In this document: positions 1-11,115 of the stretch, in pieces | How the letters are laid out: every line of letters begins with the position of its first letter | Position numbering within the stretch: position 1 is the stretch's first letter | Source: Hydrangea macrophylla | Lineage: Eukaryota > Streptophyta > Magnoliopsida > Cornales > Hydrangeaceae | Direction: 5' to 3' | NCBI GenBank assembly: GCA_033977485.1 | Contig: CM066991.1 | Location: forward strand, 53,856,850 to 53,920,849 | DNA: 64,000 nucleotides | Translations under genes and position numbers: made by a program | Notes under the pieces: model-generated | What the model was told of the DNA's origin: nothing | Databases searched by the model: none | What the model saw: the letters and a program-made list of their open reading frames with translations, nothing else

Positions 1-960
1 AAGTATGCTAACACTATTAACGAAATTCAAAATTCGATGAGGAACATAGGTATGATATCGGTGGAAAATTTTTTTAGAGGGGCTAATGGATTTGTAGGTA
101 ATTTGGACAAATAGGGAGTTTATAGGACCTTAAACTTTTGTGCATTTTTGGTCTGATATTTATGAGGTTGAGGGTAGGAGGTCTTGGTCTGTCTCAGTTT
201 GATCTTGGTTATGATTTGGTTGGGTGTCTTGGCTCTGATCTGGTAAGGTGTTGAATGTCTCAGTTTTATCTTGGGTCAGATGTATTTGGGTGTCTTGGTT
301 TGATCTGTCTTGGTTCTAATCTGGTTAGGTGCTCAATGTTTGTTGTTTCTTCTTGATTGTCTTTGGGTTATCTCATGTTTTTTCTCGGTTATTCTTTAAT
401 TTTGGTAGCTGTTTGTGTTTTATCTTGATTGGTTTAGTGCAGTCTTTTCCTATCACTGGATGAGTGGTCCTTGATTTTCTTTTTGATGATGCCATGTTAG
501 GGGGCATTTATGTTGGTTATGTTTATGCATTGTGGTGAGGGTGTCAGTGTGTCTGGGCAATGGTTTTTTAAGCTAGTACATGGTTGAAAGTTGCTGGTAT
601 TTGGTGATATTTTCCTTCTTCTTTATTCATTGTTGTTATGTTCTATAATATGTCGAAATGTAATCGATCTTGATGTCTGGGGCTATTGGGCAATGTTTAT
701 TGGAGGGAGGGGGTTCAAATGTTTGGGGAAATCTGAATTTTGTTTTAATTTTTTGGGGTAGGGTATCTATATCCTGGTAGATGGGTTAAGGGAGGTTTAT
801 TTGAGCAATAATGCTATAGTCGTCGAAATGCACCAAATTTTTGTACCGAATTGGGTGATCCCCACACTTTTCAACTTAGTTGTGTTTGAACCTGTGTTGG
901 GTTGGATCCTATTAACCCATTTCAGTTTTGATTTTTAAAATTTTGGTATTTAAGCGAATC
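1..960. other. Unassigned AT-rich flank
   Basis: No open reading frame, transposon terminus or RNA gene is recognisable here. Around 180-345 there is a T/G-rich, loosely repetitive tract with several degenerate copies of a phrase like GGTGTCTTGG..CTGATCTGG. It may be an old minisatellite or an intron, but nothing supports a function. Confidence 0.5.
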
Positions 961-1877
961 ACCTATAAGAGAGAAGAAATATGAGTCATACTCCTCTTCT
1001 TCACCTTGAATTCATGCTAGAATTCGAAACCCAGGAAATCCGCATCCTCCATAGGCGAATCCAATGCCAGAATATGGCCGCCCTGAACCTCCACGATCTC
1101 GCAGCCGCATACAACGCTCCTCAGCCCCAATCTCGACGATGTTGTTGTTGTTGGTTGGTGGTATTGGTAGTGGTAGTGGTGTTGCGTACGTGTATCTCCT
1201 ATTTTTTCCCTAGAACTCGTAGATTTGATGTTCTTCTCCGGTGAGGAAGTGGGAAAGTGGGTTCGCTTCTTCAGTGGTGGTTGTCGATTCTCTGTATCTA
1301 ATAACCCATATAATAGAAGTTGCTGATTTTGGATTTGGGTTTGTTACAGAAATTGATGATGTCCATGGAAGGGCACTTGTTCTTGCTCTAAATTTAAGAT
1401 GCTTGACAAAGGCTCGAGACTGTGAATTTGATTTGGTCATGGGTTCTCGTTGCGGCTGTCATTTCTTTTAATAGGGTTATTGTGTTATGGGATAAGGATT
1501 TGATCTATGATATGGCTTATTTAGGTGGCAAACTCAAGGGCTATGTCATTGCTTCTTCTAATCTGGTTGGCTGCTGCAATATGGATGCCACGTTTGATCA
1601 TTCCAATTGGGAAGAAACTCTGGTTACTTATTTGAATGCTGGGTGTTTTGATCTTTTAGGAACTACTTTTGATTCTAGTATTTGAGAATCTTGGGTGGCC
1701 TTTAGTGTGAGGTCTCTGTATTGATTCTTTGGATTGATCCTTCGGGACACTTTCTTGGTTGGGAGTTTGGTTTCCAATAAAGAAGGTTCAACTCTAATTC
1801 AAAGATGGTATACCATTCGAAAATCTGCTATCAACCTTACTACTCCACACACTTGTAAGAGAATTTTCTTTGATGGG
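961..1877 (+). other. Possible host gene fragment, unrecognised
   Basis: This stretch has less biased composition than its surroundings. Overlapping plus-strand frames stay open at 981-1244, 1241-1471, 1422-1685 and 1734-1931, each under 90 codons. The frame at 1422-1685 has a protein-like mix of residues (for example WDKDLIYDMAYLGGKLKGY), but I do not recognise a family, and no frame continues across the region. The last frame runs into the LTR that begins at 1878, so any gene here is cut by element A. It could be exons of a decayed gene or a chance run of open frames. Confidence 0.25.
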
Positions 1878-2334
1878 TGTAGACACCCCAATTTTGACCA
1901 ACAGTTAAATTCAGGGGATGATTACCTCTAAAAATTGATGACGACAGTGTCCGATGGAATTTGAAAATCTTTAAAGCGATTCAAACTCTTTGGAAGTTCT
2001 TCAGTCTCTATAAAGTTTTTTAAGGGGAAAAGAGAGAAAGAGGCAGGGAATTTTTGGGTGTGCAATACGTATAAAAAAAATAGTCTAGAAAAATAAAATA
2101 AAATGGATGTTGTTTTGTTATAGAAGAAATTGAAAAAGAAAAAGAATTTGAAAAGAAGATGAAAAAGGAAAAGAATTTCAAAAGAAAAAAAGGGGGAAAT
2201 AAAAGAATTTGAAAAGAAGATGAAAAAGGAAAAAGAATTGGAATTAAAAAGGAAAAAGAAAACAAAATCAAAAAATATATGTATATATATAAAATCATAT
2301 ATCTAAATATATATATATATATAAGAAATAAAAA

Positions 2335-2351
2335 GGGGGGGGGGGGGGGGG
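2335..2351. repeat. Homopolymer run of 17 G
   Basis: This G run lies just before the AAGTC..AGGGACGGCAC block of the LTR. The equivalent place in A's 3' LTR (about 13545) reads AAAAAGAGGGGAAG, and near 14666-14700 it is a run of about 35 A. The site is therefore length-unstable. Sequencing or assembly error is also possible. Confidence 0.8.
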
Positions 2352-2556
2352 AAGTCAATTAGGGACGGCACACAGCAAAGCCGGCAGCACTCGCTGGGTG
2401 CGTGCCGGAAGTCAATGAGTGCCGCAGACAAGTCAGTGACTGTCGGGGCCTGTAACAGTTTGTTTTTATATATATATATGTATTGAATTTTAGAAGATGT
2501 CATGGCACATGCAAAAAAACACCCAAAATTAGCCAATTTACCTCTCAAGGTTAGTC

Positions 2557-2579
2557 TATAGAAGGAGATATATATCTCC
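2557..2579 (+). promoter_or_regulatory. LTR promoter core of A (5' copy): worn TATA box plus hairpin
   Basis: TATAGAA at 2557-2563 occupies the position of TATATAA in the sister LTRs at 13729 and 15435. It is followed without a gap by the inverted repeat GGAGATATATATCTCC (2564-2579). The inverted repeat is intact, but the TATA box has changed, so this copy may be a weaker promoter. Confidence 0.6.
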
Positions 2580-4950
2580 ATTACAAGGGACACAAGAATT
2601 TCAAATAGAAGAGAGATATAATTGAGAGTTTGGAAAGAGAAAGAAAGATGAGAATTGAAGAACCATTGAAGAGCTTGAAGAAGGTTTGAAGATCTTCATC
2701 AAATTAAGAAGAAAACCTAAGGTTATTGGAGGTAATCCTCTCATTCCAACTAAATTTAGTCTAAAATTTAATCACAATTCATAGAACTCTACGATCTTTT
2801 ACATAATTTTTAAAAAGTCTTTTCCCACCCCATTTTATCACACACCACTTGAATTGTGATTGAATTATCATCTATTTGTTGATTTGGATCTAGTTAATCA
2901 AGGATTAAGTTTTGTAATAAACCTTTTTTAAAAAATAATTTCTTTGAATCATCAATTTGGTTCTAAATTCTCTCTTCATTTGTTCGTACTCTTCTCCTTT
3001 TTGATCATCAATTTAGTTTGTTCTCCAAGGACCATTAACTTGAGAGGAGAATTGAGTAAAATGAATTTATATTCCTCAAGGATCATGTATTTTGGAGAGG
3101 AATTAGATGTACAATTAGTTATTTTCATGATTTAATAGTTAGATTCAAGTGAATTCAATTGTCTTGAGTTCATTAGGATTGAGTAAGTCCTTGAAATCCA
3201 TTTCTAGATTCTCTTACAAGGTCTATTTTGGAATTTATCTAAGGCTAAATCCATGAATCACTTTTGTATTTCATTGATATGATCACTATCATACTTGATC
3301 TAGATTCTCCCTAGAATTGTAGATCAAGTTTGATTCAAAATTATGAACATCAATTCAACTATGGTGCAGTGAATTCATTAACCAACTGTGATCAAAGATT
3401 TTTAATTAAATCATGATCTATTGGAATTGAATGAGATCATTGGAATGTGTTCATAACACAAATTCTACCACTGTAATTTTTAACTTGATGAAATTTTATA
3501 GTTAGCATGGTTTGGTCTTAGGATTTGTGAAATAATCACTTTATATCCAAAAATTCAGAACAGAAAGTCAGTTTTAATTCAAATAGATCAGAACCTTAAA
3601 CAAGTATTTTGAGCTTCTAATACTTTTTTCTATGATGTTAAATGTGTTGGTGAGATCCTCTAAAAAGATTGATTCAGATTCGTTTACTATTGTTAACAAA
3701 TCACACAAGATCTCTGGACAGAGAGTTTATGAATTCTGAGTTATGTTTGTTCTTTGTCCAATTCCAAGAGATTGGACTGTTCGATCTTTGCTTTTCGTTT
3801 TGGGTTAGAAACTAGACTCACAGATGCACCCTGTGTCTAAAAATCACTAAGATGAAACCATGGGATCTATATTTTTTCTATTTTTTTAATCTCAGGTTTC
3901 TTCTCTATAAAATATGGGAATCTGAGATAGATTTGGCAAAACTTACTAATTATAATTAAGGCTTGATATACGTTTTGGTTATGATTAATGGAACTAAAAT
4001 CCAGAGGCTAAATGATCCAAATCAATGAGTGATTCATAGCTTATTCTTGTTTATGTTCATGTATTCATCACATATGTATAGATTCTAGCAATAGGACATT
4101 ATTTAGTATTGTGTTAAGCCATAATCAGTTGAACATAGTTATGGATTCCTTTTAATCATGTTGAGATTGTACCATCTCTATATGGACAATACATTGGCTC
4201 CTAGTTGAGACTTGTATATCTATAGAAGTGTTGTGATTTCAACAAATTGAAAGGAATTCATAATTGTGTCAACTTCTCCATGTTTGTTAGATTTAAGTTA
4301 GGAGTTTGATATTCAGGAATTGATATTATATTGTGTTCAAAGCATGTGGACTAACATTTGTTTTGTAGTGCTATTGAGGTACGATTTCCCGACATTTCTC
4401 TAATTTATTTTATTTCTTGATTTTATTGATGTTTAACTCTATGCGCAACACCTTAGATTAGGATTTTGCCTTATGTGTAATATGTGTTAGAGACCCTTTT
4501 TTAGGTTTTCTATTTATTTGTATGCATTGCACGTTTCCTTTCGCAACTGGATCCCGGGTAAGTTCTCTTGTTCCCTATTGCATATCATTCGCTTGCTAGA
4601 TGAATCTACTTGGTTTTGTATGCCATTTATCGTTATCAATCTTGCACCCTTTTCGACATGCTTTTAGAATGTATATATATGTATTATTTGAGGAAATGCT
4701 TAGATTAATATTTCGATTGAAAGGATGTTGAGTAGAGGCATATCACGAGATAGGATGAGAGGGGGTGTTTTAGTCTGCCGGACTCTTTCCCCTCTCATTC
4801 CATAATCCTTGGACCCAGAAATCTCTGGTTTTCAAAAGATCAGTTTGCTTTTAAAATGGTTTCTTAATTTTCCTTTAAATATTAAGTGGCGACTCGTATT
4901 TGAATTTGAAAAATTTTAAAAAGCATGGTTAAACTGCAATATCCATAATC

Positions 4951-5000
4951 TGGCGACTCTACTAGGAATCGAACCCAGAATCTCTGGTTTCGCAGACCAG
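4951..5000 (+). promoter_or_regulatory. Extended tRNA-Arg primer-binding site of A
   Basis: The plus strand begins TGGCGACTCTACTAGG, five bases after the LTR end. Its reverse complement reads as the 3' half of a tRNA: an anticodon stem CTGGT/ACCAG around loop CTGCGAA, a variable segment, a T arm CTGGG-TTCGATT-CCTAG, an acceptor strand and CCA. A PBS usually matches only about 8-18 nt of primer; here about 50 nt are tRNA-like. The arginine assignment comes from the GCG/ICG anticodon position and from what is known of Tat/Ogre elements. Confidence 0.8.
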
Positions 5001-6850
5001 CTTCTAATTTGGGTTCATTAGAGGATTAGATTTGAAAGCATCCTTTTAATAAAATTAATTATTTTTGTGTGCTCATTGCATTAGGGGTGGGCATTCGGTC
5101 GGTTCGGTTCGGTTTGGCACTATTCGGTTCGGTTTGGGTTCGGTTCGGTTTGGAAGATTGTCAACTGTTAACTGACTGAAATTTAATTCGGTTGGTTCGG
5201 TTCGGTTAACTGAATTACAAATTCGGTTCAGTTTGGTTATTCGGTTAACCGAAATGTAAAAAACCCAATTTTTATTTTTATTTTTTTTTCATTTTTCACA
5301 ACTTTTTTATATTTTTTTCCCTTTTTCTTTCATATTACAAAGAACGCATACTTTTCTTTGTTTTTAATTGTAAAAATACTTATATTTTATTATCTATAGT
5401 TATGTATAAGTATATTAATAATATAGAAAATGAAAATAAAAAATAAAATTTCGGTTTTCGGTTTGGTTCGGTTTTGCCTATAGGCAACTGATAACTGAAC
5501 TGAAATTTTTAATTCGGTTCGGTTTTTAACCGAACTGAAATTTTTAACTGAAATAACCGAACTGAAATTGAAAATTCGGTTCGGTTGGTTCGGTTTGTTC
5601 GGTTAACCGAACTGTTTGCCCACCCCTACATTGCATTGCACTTGCATGTCTCGCCAATCGATTGCATGGAACTATGACCTTAGAGGCTCGAGGTAACCCG
5701 GTTAGTCAAGTTATCATAGGACAGTGTGATCAACCTTGATCTCGTACCATGTGTTGGTATATGAAGCATCCTATCGAATGTGTGTCAAGGGTCCCTGATT
5801 TGACCAAAACCCAGCCTTTGCATGATAGCTTCTGTAGAACCTTTCAATCTTAGGAAATCAATTCTTGATTAGGATTATGTGCTAGGAAATTTTGTATGCC
5901 TGGAAGGGATTATTTGAGATGATGAAGATGCTTACTTGATGTAGGACGTGTAACCTCTTAATCAAATTTTAGCAAATCCTCTTTATGTCCCATGACATTT
6001 GGGAAGATGGCGAATTTTGATTATAAGAGTACACTTCTTATGGAATGTTATTATATGTATCCTAGTTCATGAAAAGTATGGTGATAATCCAATCATGTGA
6101 TCCTTCTATCCAAAAATGTATTAAATCCATCTTTGTAAGCAAACATATTTTTTCCCATCTTTATCCCAAGGTTTTTCGAAAAATCATACTTTCAAAATCT
6201 TTGAAGTTCACTTGATTGAGATTCCAAACCAATCCTTGTTGAGAGATATTTTCACATCCTCATTTTTAAAAGAAGAATCATTAGGAATTATTTTTAAAGA
6301 TCTTGCCTTTTAAAGATATGCTTTTCAAAATGAGTTCAAAAGTGAGAATTTATCTTGATGATCTTTCTGAAGAAATGTTTTCATTCTCAAAAGCGTTCTC
6401 AAGAATTGTTTTCAAATGGTTTATCTTCTAAGAAATTTTTTAAATGAGGATCACAATTAAAAGAGAAGTTGGCACACTTGACATAGGTGAGGATTTTATA
6501 TGCTTATGTGTTTATGTGTTAGGATTAGGATTTTCTTTTCTTTGGCATACAGAATAGGCACACACAAATGCATCGCATCCGTGTGACATATGAATCATTC
6601 ATGAACATTTTACCAAGCATTTGATAAAACCAACCAGAAATGATAAAGATAATGAAAATAATGATGAAAAAAATATAAAAATAAAAAGGAAAATAATGAA
6701 AATTCTTTTGAAATCAGTCAAAATTGATAATAAAAAAAATACATAAATGTGGTTGTAGGTGAAATAGCACCAAATCCTAGAATAGTTTGTGTTAGAGGTT
6801 TAAGCGTGAGATTAGTTAGAAAGGAATAGATAACAAAAATAGAGATGCTT
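5001..6850 (+). other. Leader of element A, non-coding
   Basis: This is untranslated internal sequence after the PBS. Apart from the inserted MITE (5082-5628) it is collinear with the reverse complement of about 40050-41283 in element B. Shared phrases include CTTGCATGTCTCGCCA, the GGTAACCCGGTTAGTC area and GTCCCATGACATTTGGGAA. Many short AT-rich blocks and no open frame are seen. The homology runs to the place where B's gag begins. Confidence 0.7.
5082..5628. mobile_element. hAT-type MITE with perfect 8-bp target duplication
   Basis: The 547-bp element is bounded by the terminal inverted repeats TAGGGGTGGGCA and TGCCCACCCCTA and flanked on both sides by CATTGCAT (5074-5081 and 5629-5636). 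An 8-bp duplication and TIRs of this kind are typical of hAT elements. The interior is dominated by GGTTCGGTT/AACCGAAC repeats near both ends, so the two halves are partly complementary. It encodes nothing. The related leader in element B (about 41185-41215) is the uninterrupted site, which confirms the insertion. Confidence 0.93.
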
Positions 6851-8279
6851 ATGCGCACAAGCTGCTAGTGAGGTGAGGTGATTGTGTTTGGAATTGTTGC
6901 TACTGAAGCGAATGTGGACGCTTTTGGGGATCCAATAAATTGGAAATCATCTGTGACACTCTAGTTGAGGCCAAGCCGAGTCTAGTCTGGTAATCGAGTA
7001 ATGTCCGAGTTAGAGTCAAGTGTCAAGTGTCTAAGTTGTGTTTGTTTTGCCTATCTTCCATCGAGTCTATTGTCGAGTTTTTAATGTAGTCCACAGTTGG
7101 TTGAATAAAACATCATTGTACTTAAATAAATGTGCCTAGTTATGAAAAAGTAGATCGTTATCCAAGAAAGAAAGAAAACAAAAATAAATCACCTTTCAAA
7201 TGATGATGGAAAATATGTTGCTGATAAGTCTTTGCATTGAAAATGGATCCCCAAAGAACAAAGCAAATTTTGTGTCAAATCCATAGAGGAGTAGAGAATC
7301 GATTAACTTTACTTTGAGAATTCAAAGATGCTCTCGCTCAATCTTGGAAAGTTAAACTTGGGACTTGAAGCTTGCCGACCATCGCTTTTTTTCCTCAAAC
7401 AACAAGCCTAAACGATAAGTCCAACCAGTCCAAAGCCATAAAATTAGTCCTTGATGGTAACCAGGCATTTTAAATGAACTTCTTCTTCCAAAAAAAAAGA
7501 GAACAGAAAAAAAAAATAAAAAAAATAAAAAAAAATAAAAAAGAAAAAGGAGCTCACTAGGATTAATACTCAAAAGGGTTCTTAGGCAAAAGCTAGACCA
7601 AAAAATAAAAAAGAGAGAAGATATAGAAAGAAAGAGGAAAAAAAAGGACCTCGCTAGGATGAAAACCTAAAAGGGCGCCTATGCAAAAGTTAGAGCATAA
7701 AAATAAAATGTGTGTTGATTTCAAAGCCCAGACCCTAGCCAGTCAAAATCAGAAGGAGAAAGCAAAGAAAAGAGCAAGGAAAGAAGAAAAGAAAGAATGG
7801 TGAAGATACATTGGGTGTGAATTATCTCAAGGCTTTAAGTTGTTAAAAAAAAAGAGATTGAAAAAATGGGAGATTTAGAAGTATCTATTAGTCACAAAAT
7901 TTTGGGGGAGACACGATGACTAAGAGAGCCCAAAACAATGTAGAGATATCTTTGAGAAAACAAAGAGAGATTTGGAAGGATGATATCGCTTTATGAGTAT
8001 GTGAGTGTACGATTAAAACAAGATGTGTTATGAGGATTATAAAGATTGACTGGCTAATGAACAGGCGAAAAGAGTCAACCACCACAAACAAAAAAAATGA
8101 AAAAAAAAAAAGAAGAAGAAGAAAAGAAAAAAATAATAGAAAAGGGGAGAAGTAGTTCATCATGCCACACAAGGGTTACCACAAGTGACACGCACTCACT
8201 AGACCCACATGGCAACATGGCTCAAAAAGCCCACCAATTCTTGAAGCCTAATTCTTTCAAGACCTTCAGAGTACTTGAA

Positions 8280-8315
8280 CTACGTTCGACCTGATTTGTA
8301 CTTGGGGATACGTAG
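8280..8315 (+). other. Stem-loop motif SL, copy 1
   Basis: CTACGT at 8280-8285 pairs perfectly with ACGTAG at 8310-8315 around a 24-nt loop that contains ACCTGATTTG. It belongs to a set of four with conserved pairing (8383, 12934, and 20921 on the other strand). Confidence 0.65.
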
Positions 8316-8382
8316 ACAACCTGCTCAGTTCAATAATCACCTTCGCCATCTTATGGCATCTTCCTTTCAGGCCTTGGCCGAA

Positions 8383-8418
8383 CTACTTTGGACCTGATTT
8401 CCGCTCTGGGATAAGTAG
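8383..8418 (+). other. Stem-loop motif SL, copy 2 (covaried stem)
   Basis: The arms are CTACTT (8383-8388) and AAGTAG (8413-8418). Relative to copy 1 the fifth pair has changed from G-C to T-A on both sides, so pairing is kept. The loop is 24 nt and contains ACCTGATTTCC. Confidence 0.65.
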
Positions 8419-9404
8419 GCAAACCTCCCAATGTTCTCAGTTAAAAACCATCCCTAAACTATAGGCAACATCTTTTGCACCTTCAGTTCCCTCATCTTAG
8501 ATTAGGAGAAAACTTTGTTTACCTAGAGTCACATATGAATTACCAAACTAGGGGCAAGAGCAAACTCTATTTTCCCGAACCCATGTTCCCTTTAAATTAT
8601 AGGTTGACCCACCTTATCCCACCTTATTCATACGGATTGCCTCCAAGGTAGGAGAAACTATGCTTCAGACATCCTTGTTCTATTATCCTCTCAAAACCCC
8701 TTGGGATAAGCCCATCTACTCTCAAGACTAGGGGCAAACTTTGTTTGCTGAAATCTATATTTTACCTTTGAAGCAAGACCCAAAGTCTCTTTCAAACTAG
8801 GAGAAAACTTTGTTTGCCAAAAGCCCTCTATGCCAGAGGCAAGTTCTCAAGTCATTGAGTTTGTTTTGAAGGGTTTTGAAATAGAATGTCTTTTGTTCTT
8901 TAAGCTAAAGCACTAATTTGAAGCACACTCTGGATAGACAAAGAATCAACTAAACAAAAAGGGGAAAAACTATCAAAGTTTGGATTTATCAATGAAATAC
9001 TACCATGAGAAGATGAAGGGTAAACAAAAAGATGAGATGATACATGTATTCACGATGAAAGCACATCAATTCAGAGTATGGATTAATCACCTTATGTTTG
9101 TTGAGTCTATCCTCTTCTGATGAGTCAATAATATTCTCAAATATGTGGGTTTAAGATGATGAATAAAGATTTAAAAAGTCTCCATAACCATCCCACGAGC
9201 AATGCAAGTAGGAGTTTTAAACACTATCACAACACATTGCTAAAAGTGGAAATATGATAATGGTCAAAGACTAGGGGCAAATGTCACTTTTCTCTTTTAA
9301 CGCAATCATTGTGTTGCTTCCAAATGCTCCATAAGTGCAGAAAATCATGCTTTCCAAAGACTGCTAGGGCAGCACAAACCCCAACAAGCTCTGTTCATAT
9401 TCTT

Positions 9405-11115
9405 TGAGTCTGAGGACTCCCCATTTTTGTAAAATCAATTCTATGAGTCCAAGGACTCCCCATTTTTATAAAATCAATTCTTTGAGTCCGAGGACTCCCC
9501 ATATTTGTAAAACCAATTCTTTGAGTCTGAGGACTCCCCATCTTTGTAAAACCAATTCTTTAGGTCTGTGTGACTCCATTTGTATAAAAAGTGAATTTGT
9601 TGTGTCCTTGTGACTCCATTTAAAGTAAATTTATTGAGTCCCTGTGACTCCATTTGTGTATGGCAGAAATTTTCTTATGCACGAGCGTGCCAAGAAAATG
9701 TATTATTTGCCAACAAACGTCCTCTGAGTATGGATAAATTGATCAGACGATTTAAAAAGTAGAGGAACAACACTTTCCTTTGGATTCTCGGTGCTTTGAC
9801 AGAATCAAAGACTTAAAAATGTAACAGAAATCTCACCAAACAAGTAAATGCCCAAAAGATAATATTTTTCATTAAGGACAAGAGCGGTTACAAGAGATTG
9901 GAGTGGTTATCAAAATTTGTATGAAATGTGAATGTGTTGAGTCTGTGTGACTCCATTTGTATAAAAAGTGAATTTGTTGAGTCCATGTGACTCCGTTTAT
10001 GCAATATGTGAATTTCTTAAGTTCGTATGACTCCATTTGTATAAAAAGTGAAGTTTGTTTAGTCTGTGTGACTCCGTTTATGTAAAATGTGTAATTATTG
10101 AGCCTGTGTGACTTTGTTTGAATAAAGAAATGAAGTTTTGATTCCGCGTGACTTCGTATTTGTGAAATATGAATTTTGAGTTCATGTGAATCCGTATGTG
10201 TAAAATCTTGAATTCTTGAGTCCGTGTGACTCCATGAGTGTAAAATATTGAGTTCTTGAGTCAGCGTGACTCAGTGTTTGTAAAATAAGAATGTTTTGAA
10301 TCCGCGTGACTCCGTTTGTGTAAAATATGAATTTTTGAGTTCGCATGACTCCGTTTGTGTGAAATATAAACTTTTGAGTTCGCATGATTCAGATTATATT
10401 AAAGAACATTTTAAGTCTGCATGACTTTGTTTATATGAAAGAATGAATTTTTTTTTGAGTCTGCATGACGCTGTTGGTACAACAAAAATTCTTCCTAAGT
10501 CCGCGTGACTCTGTTTGTATAATGTGAGTTCTTGGGTTCCTGCGACTCCTCAAATTTGTAAAGACATTTGAGTATAGGTGGCTCACTTTTGTAAATAAAA
10601 ATTCTTTCAAGTCAAATTGACTCCAATTTTTTAAAAAAGTTGAAATTCTTTGTGAATCAAATTGACTCCGATTTTAAAATTTATAATTCTTTGTGAGTCA
10701 AATTGACTCCAACTTGTGAATATTTGAAATTCTCTTTGAAATTCGAATTATTTTGAGTCTAATTGACTCCTAAACTTAGATATTAGAAATTCGTTTCAGT
10801 CTGATCGACTCTCGATTTTAGAAATTGAAAATTGAAATGAGTCTAATTGACTCTCGAGTTTAGGAATTTGAAATCGAAATGAGTCTGATTGACTCTCGGG
10901 TTTGGAAATTTAATTGAATTAAGTCTGACTGACTCCTGATTTTGAAATTTGAAATTCTTTTGGGTCAGATTGGCTCCACTTTTTGGAAATCGAATCCTTC
11001 AAGCCCGAAAGGCTCCCATCGTAAGAAATTCAAAATTCTTTGAGCCTGGATGACTCCCTTTGTAAGAAAATGAATTCTTTGAGCATCGATTGGCTCCCTC
11101 TGTATATTAGAATTC
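9405..11115 (+). repeat. Tandem array 1: GAGTC-N5-GACTC palindromes
   Basis: A long array has units of about 35-60 bp, each containing GAGTC, a short spacer and GACTC, followed by an AT-rich linker such as CATTTGTATAAAAAGTGAATT. It is interrupted by a non-repeat stretch at about 9660-9925. Early units read GAGTCCGAGGACTC, middle ones GAGTCTGTGTGACTC, and later ones GAGTCAAATTGACTC or GAGTCTGATTGACTC. Linkers diverge much more than the paired core. Open frames over the array (9404-9613 and 10182-10385) are repeat translations, not genes. Arrays between coding region and 3' LTR are a known habit of Tat/Ogre elements. Confidence 0.85.

Larger units (their letters stand above)
1878..4945 (+). repeat. 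5' LTR of element A (3.07 kb)
   Basis: It starts TGTAGACACCCC and ends GCAATATCCA. Its first 1.5 kb aligns with 13133-14589 and its whole length aligns in patches with the G copy at 14725-17465; its last few hundred bases match the reverse complement of 41338-41620 (element B). Internal landmarks in order are a poly-A/G and AT-rich low-complexity block (2100-2335), a 17-G run, a degenerate block of GGCACTC/GAGTGCC palindromes (2360-2450), a weakened TATA box with adjoining hairpin (2557-2579), and a long AT-rich leader. The base immediately left of the LTR is G; the five preceding bases are ATGGG. Confidence 0.85.
6851..9404 (+). other. Non-coding internal region of A replacing gag/pol
   Basis: No retroelement protein is readable. 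A/G-rich low-complexity runs occur at about 7490-7640 and 8093-8145. Two diverged copies of a block reading AGGA(G/C)CTC(A/G)CTAGGAT..AAAAGGG..GGCAAAAG start near 7548 and 7646. Two copies of a stem-loop motif lie at 8280-8315 and 8383-8418. Lys-rich or Phe-rich reading frames over the A runs are composition artefacts. Confidence 0.6.

Noticed and set aside
2020..2358. Phe/Ile/Tyr-rich minus-strand frames (also 13276-13572, 14775-15083)
   Set aside because: They are antisense translations of A/G-rich low-complexity LTR DNA.
4951..5000. A tRNA-Arg gene (also 41284-41332)
   Set aside because: Only the 3' half of the tRNA is present; the acceptor 5' strand and D arm are missing, and the sequence sits exactly after an LTR, so it is a primer-binding site.
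9404..9613. Open frame with repeated S-P-R-T-P-H-x-C-K-x-N-S peptide
   Set aside because: It is the translation of tandem array 1; the frame is not kept along the array and no start context or homologue is evident.
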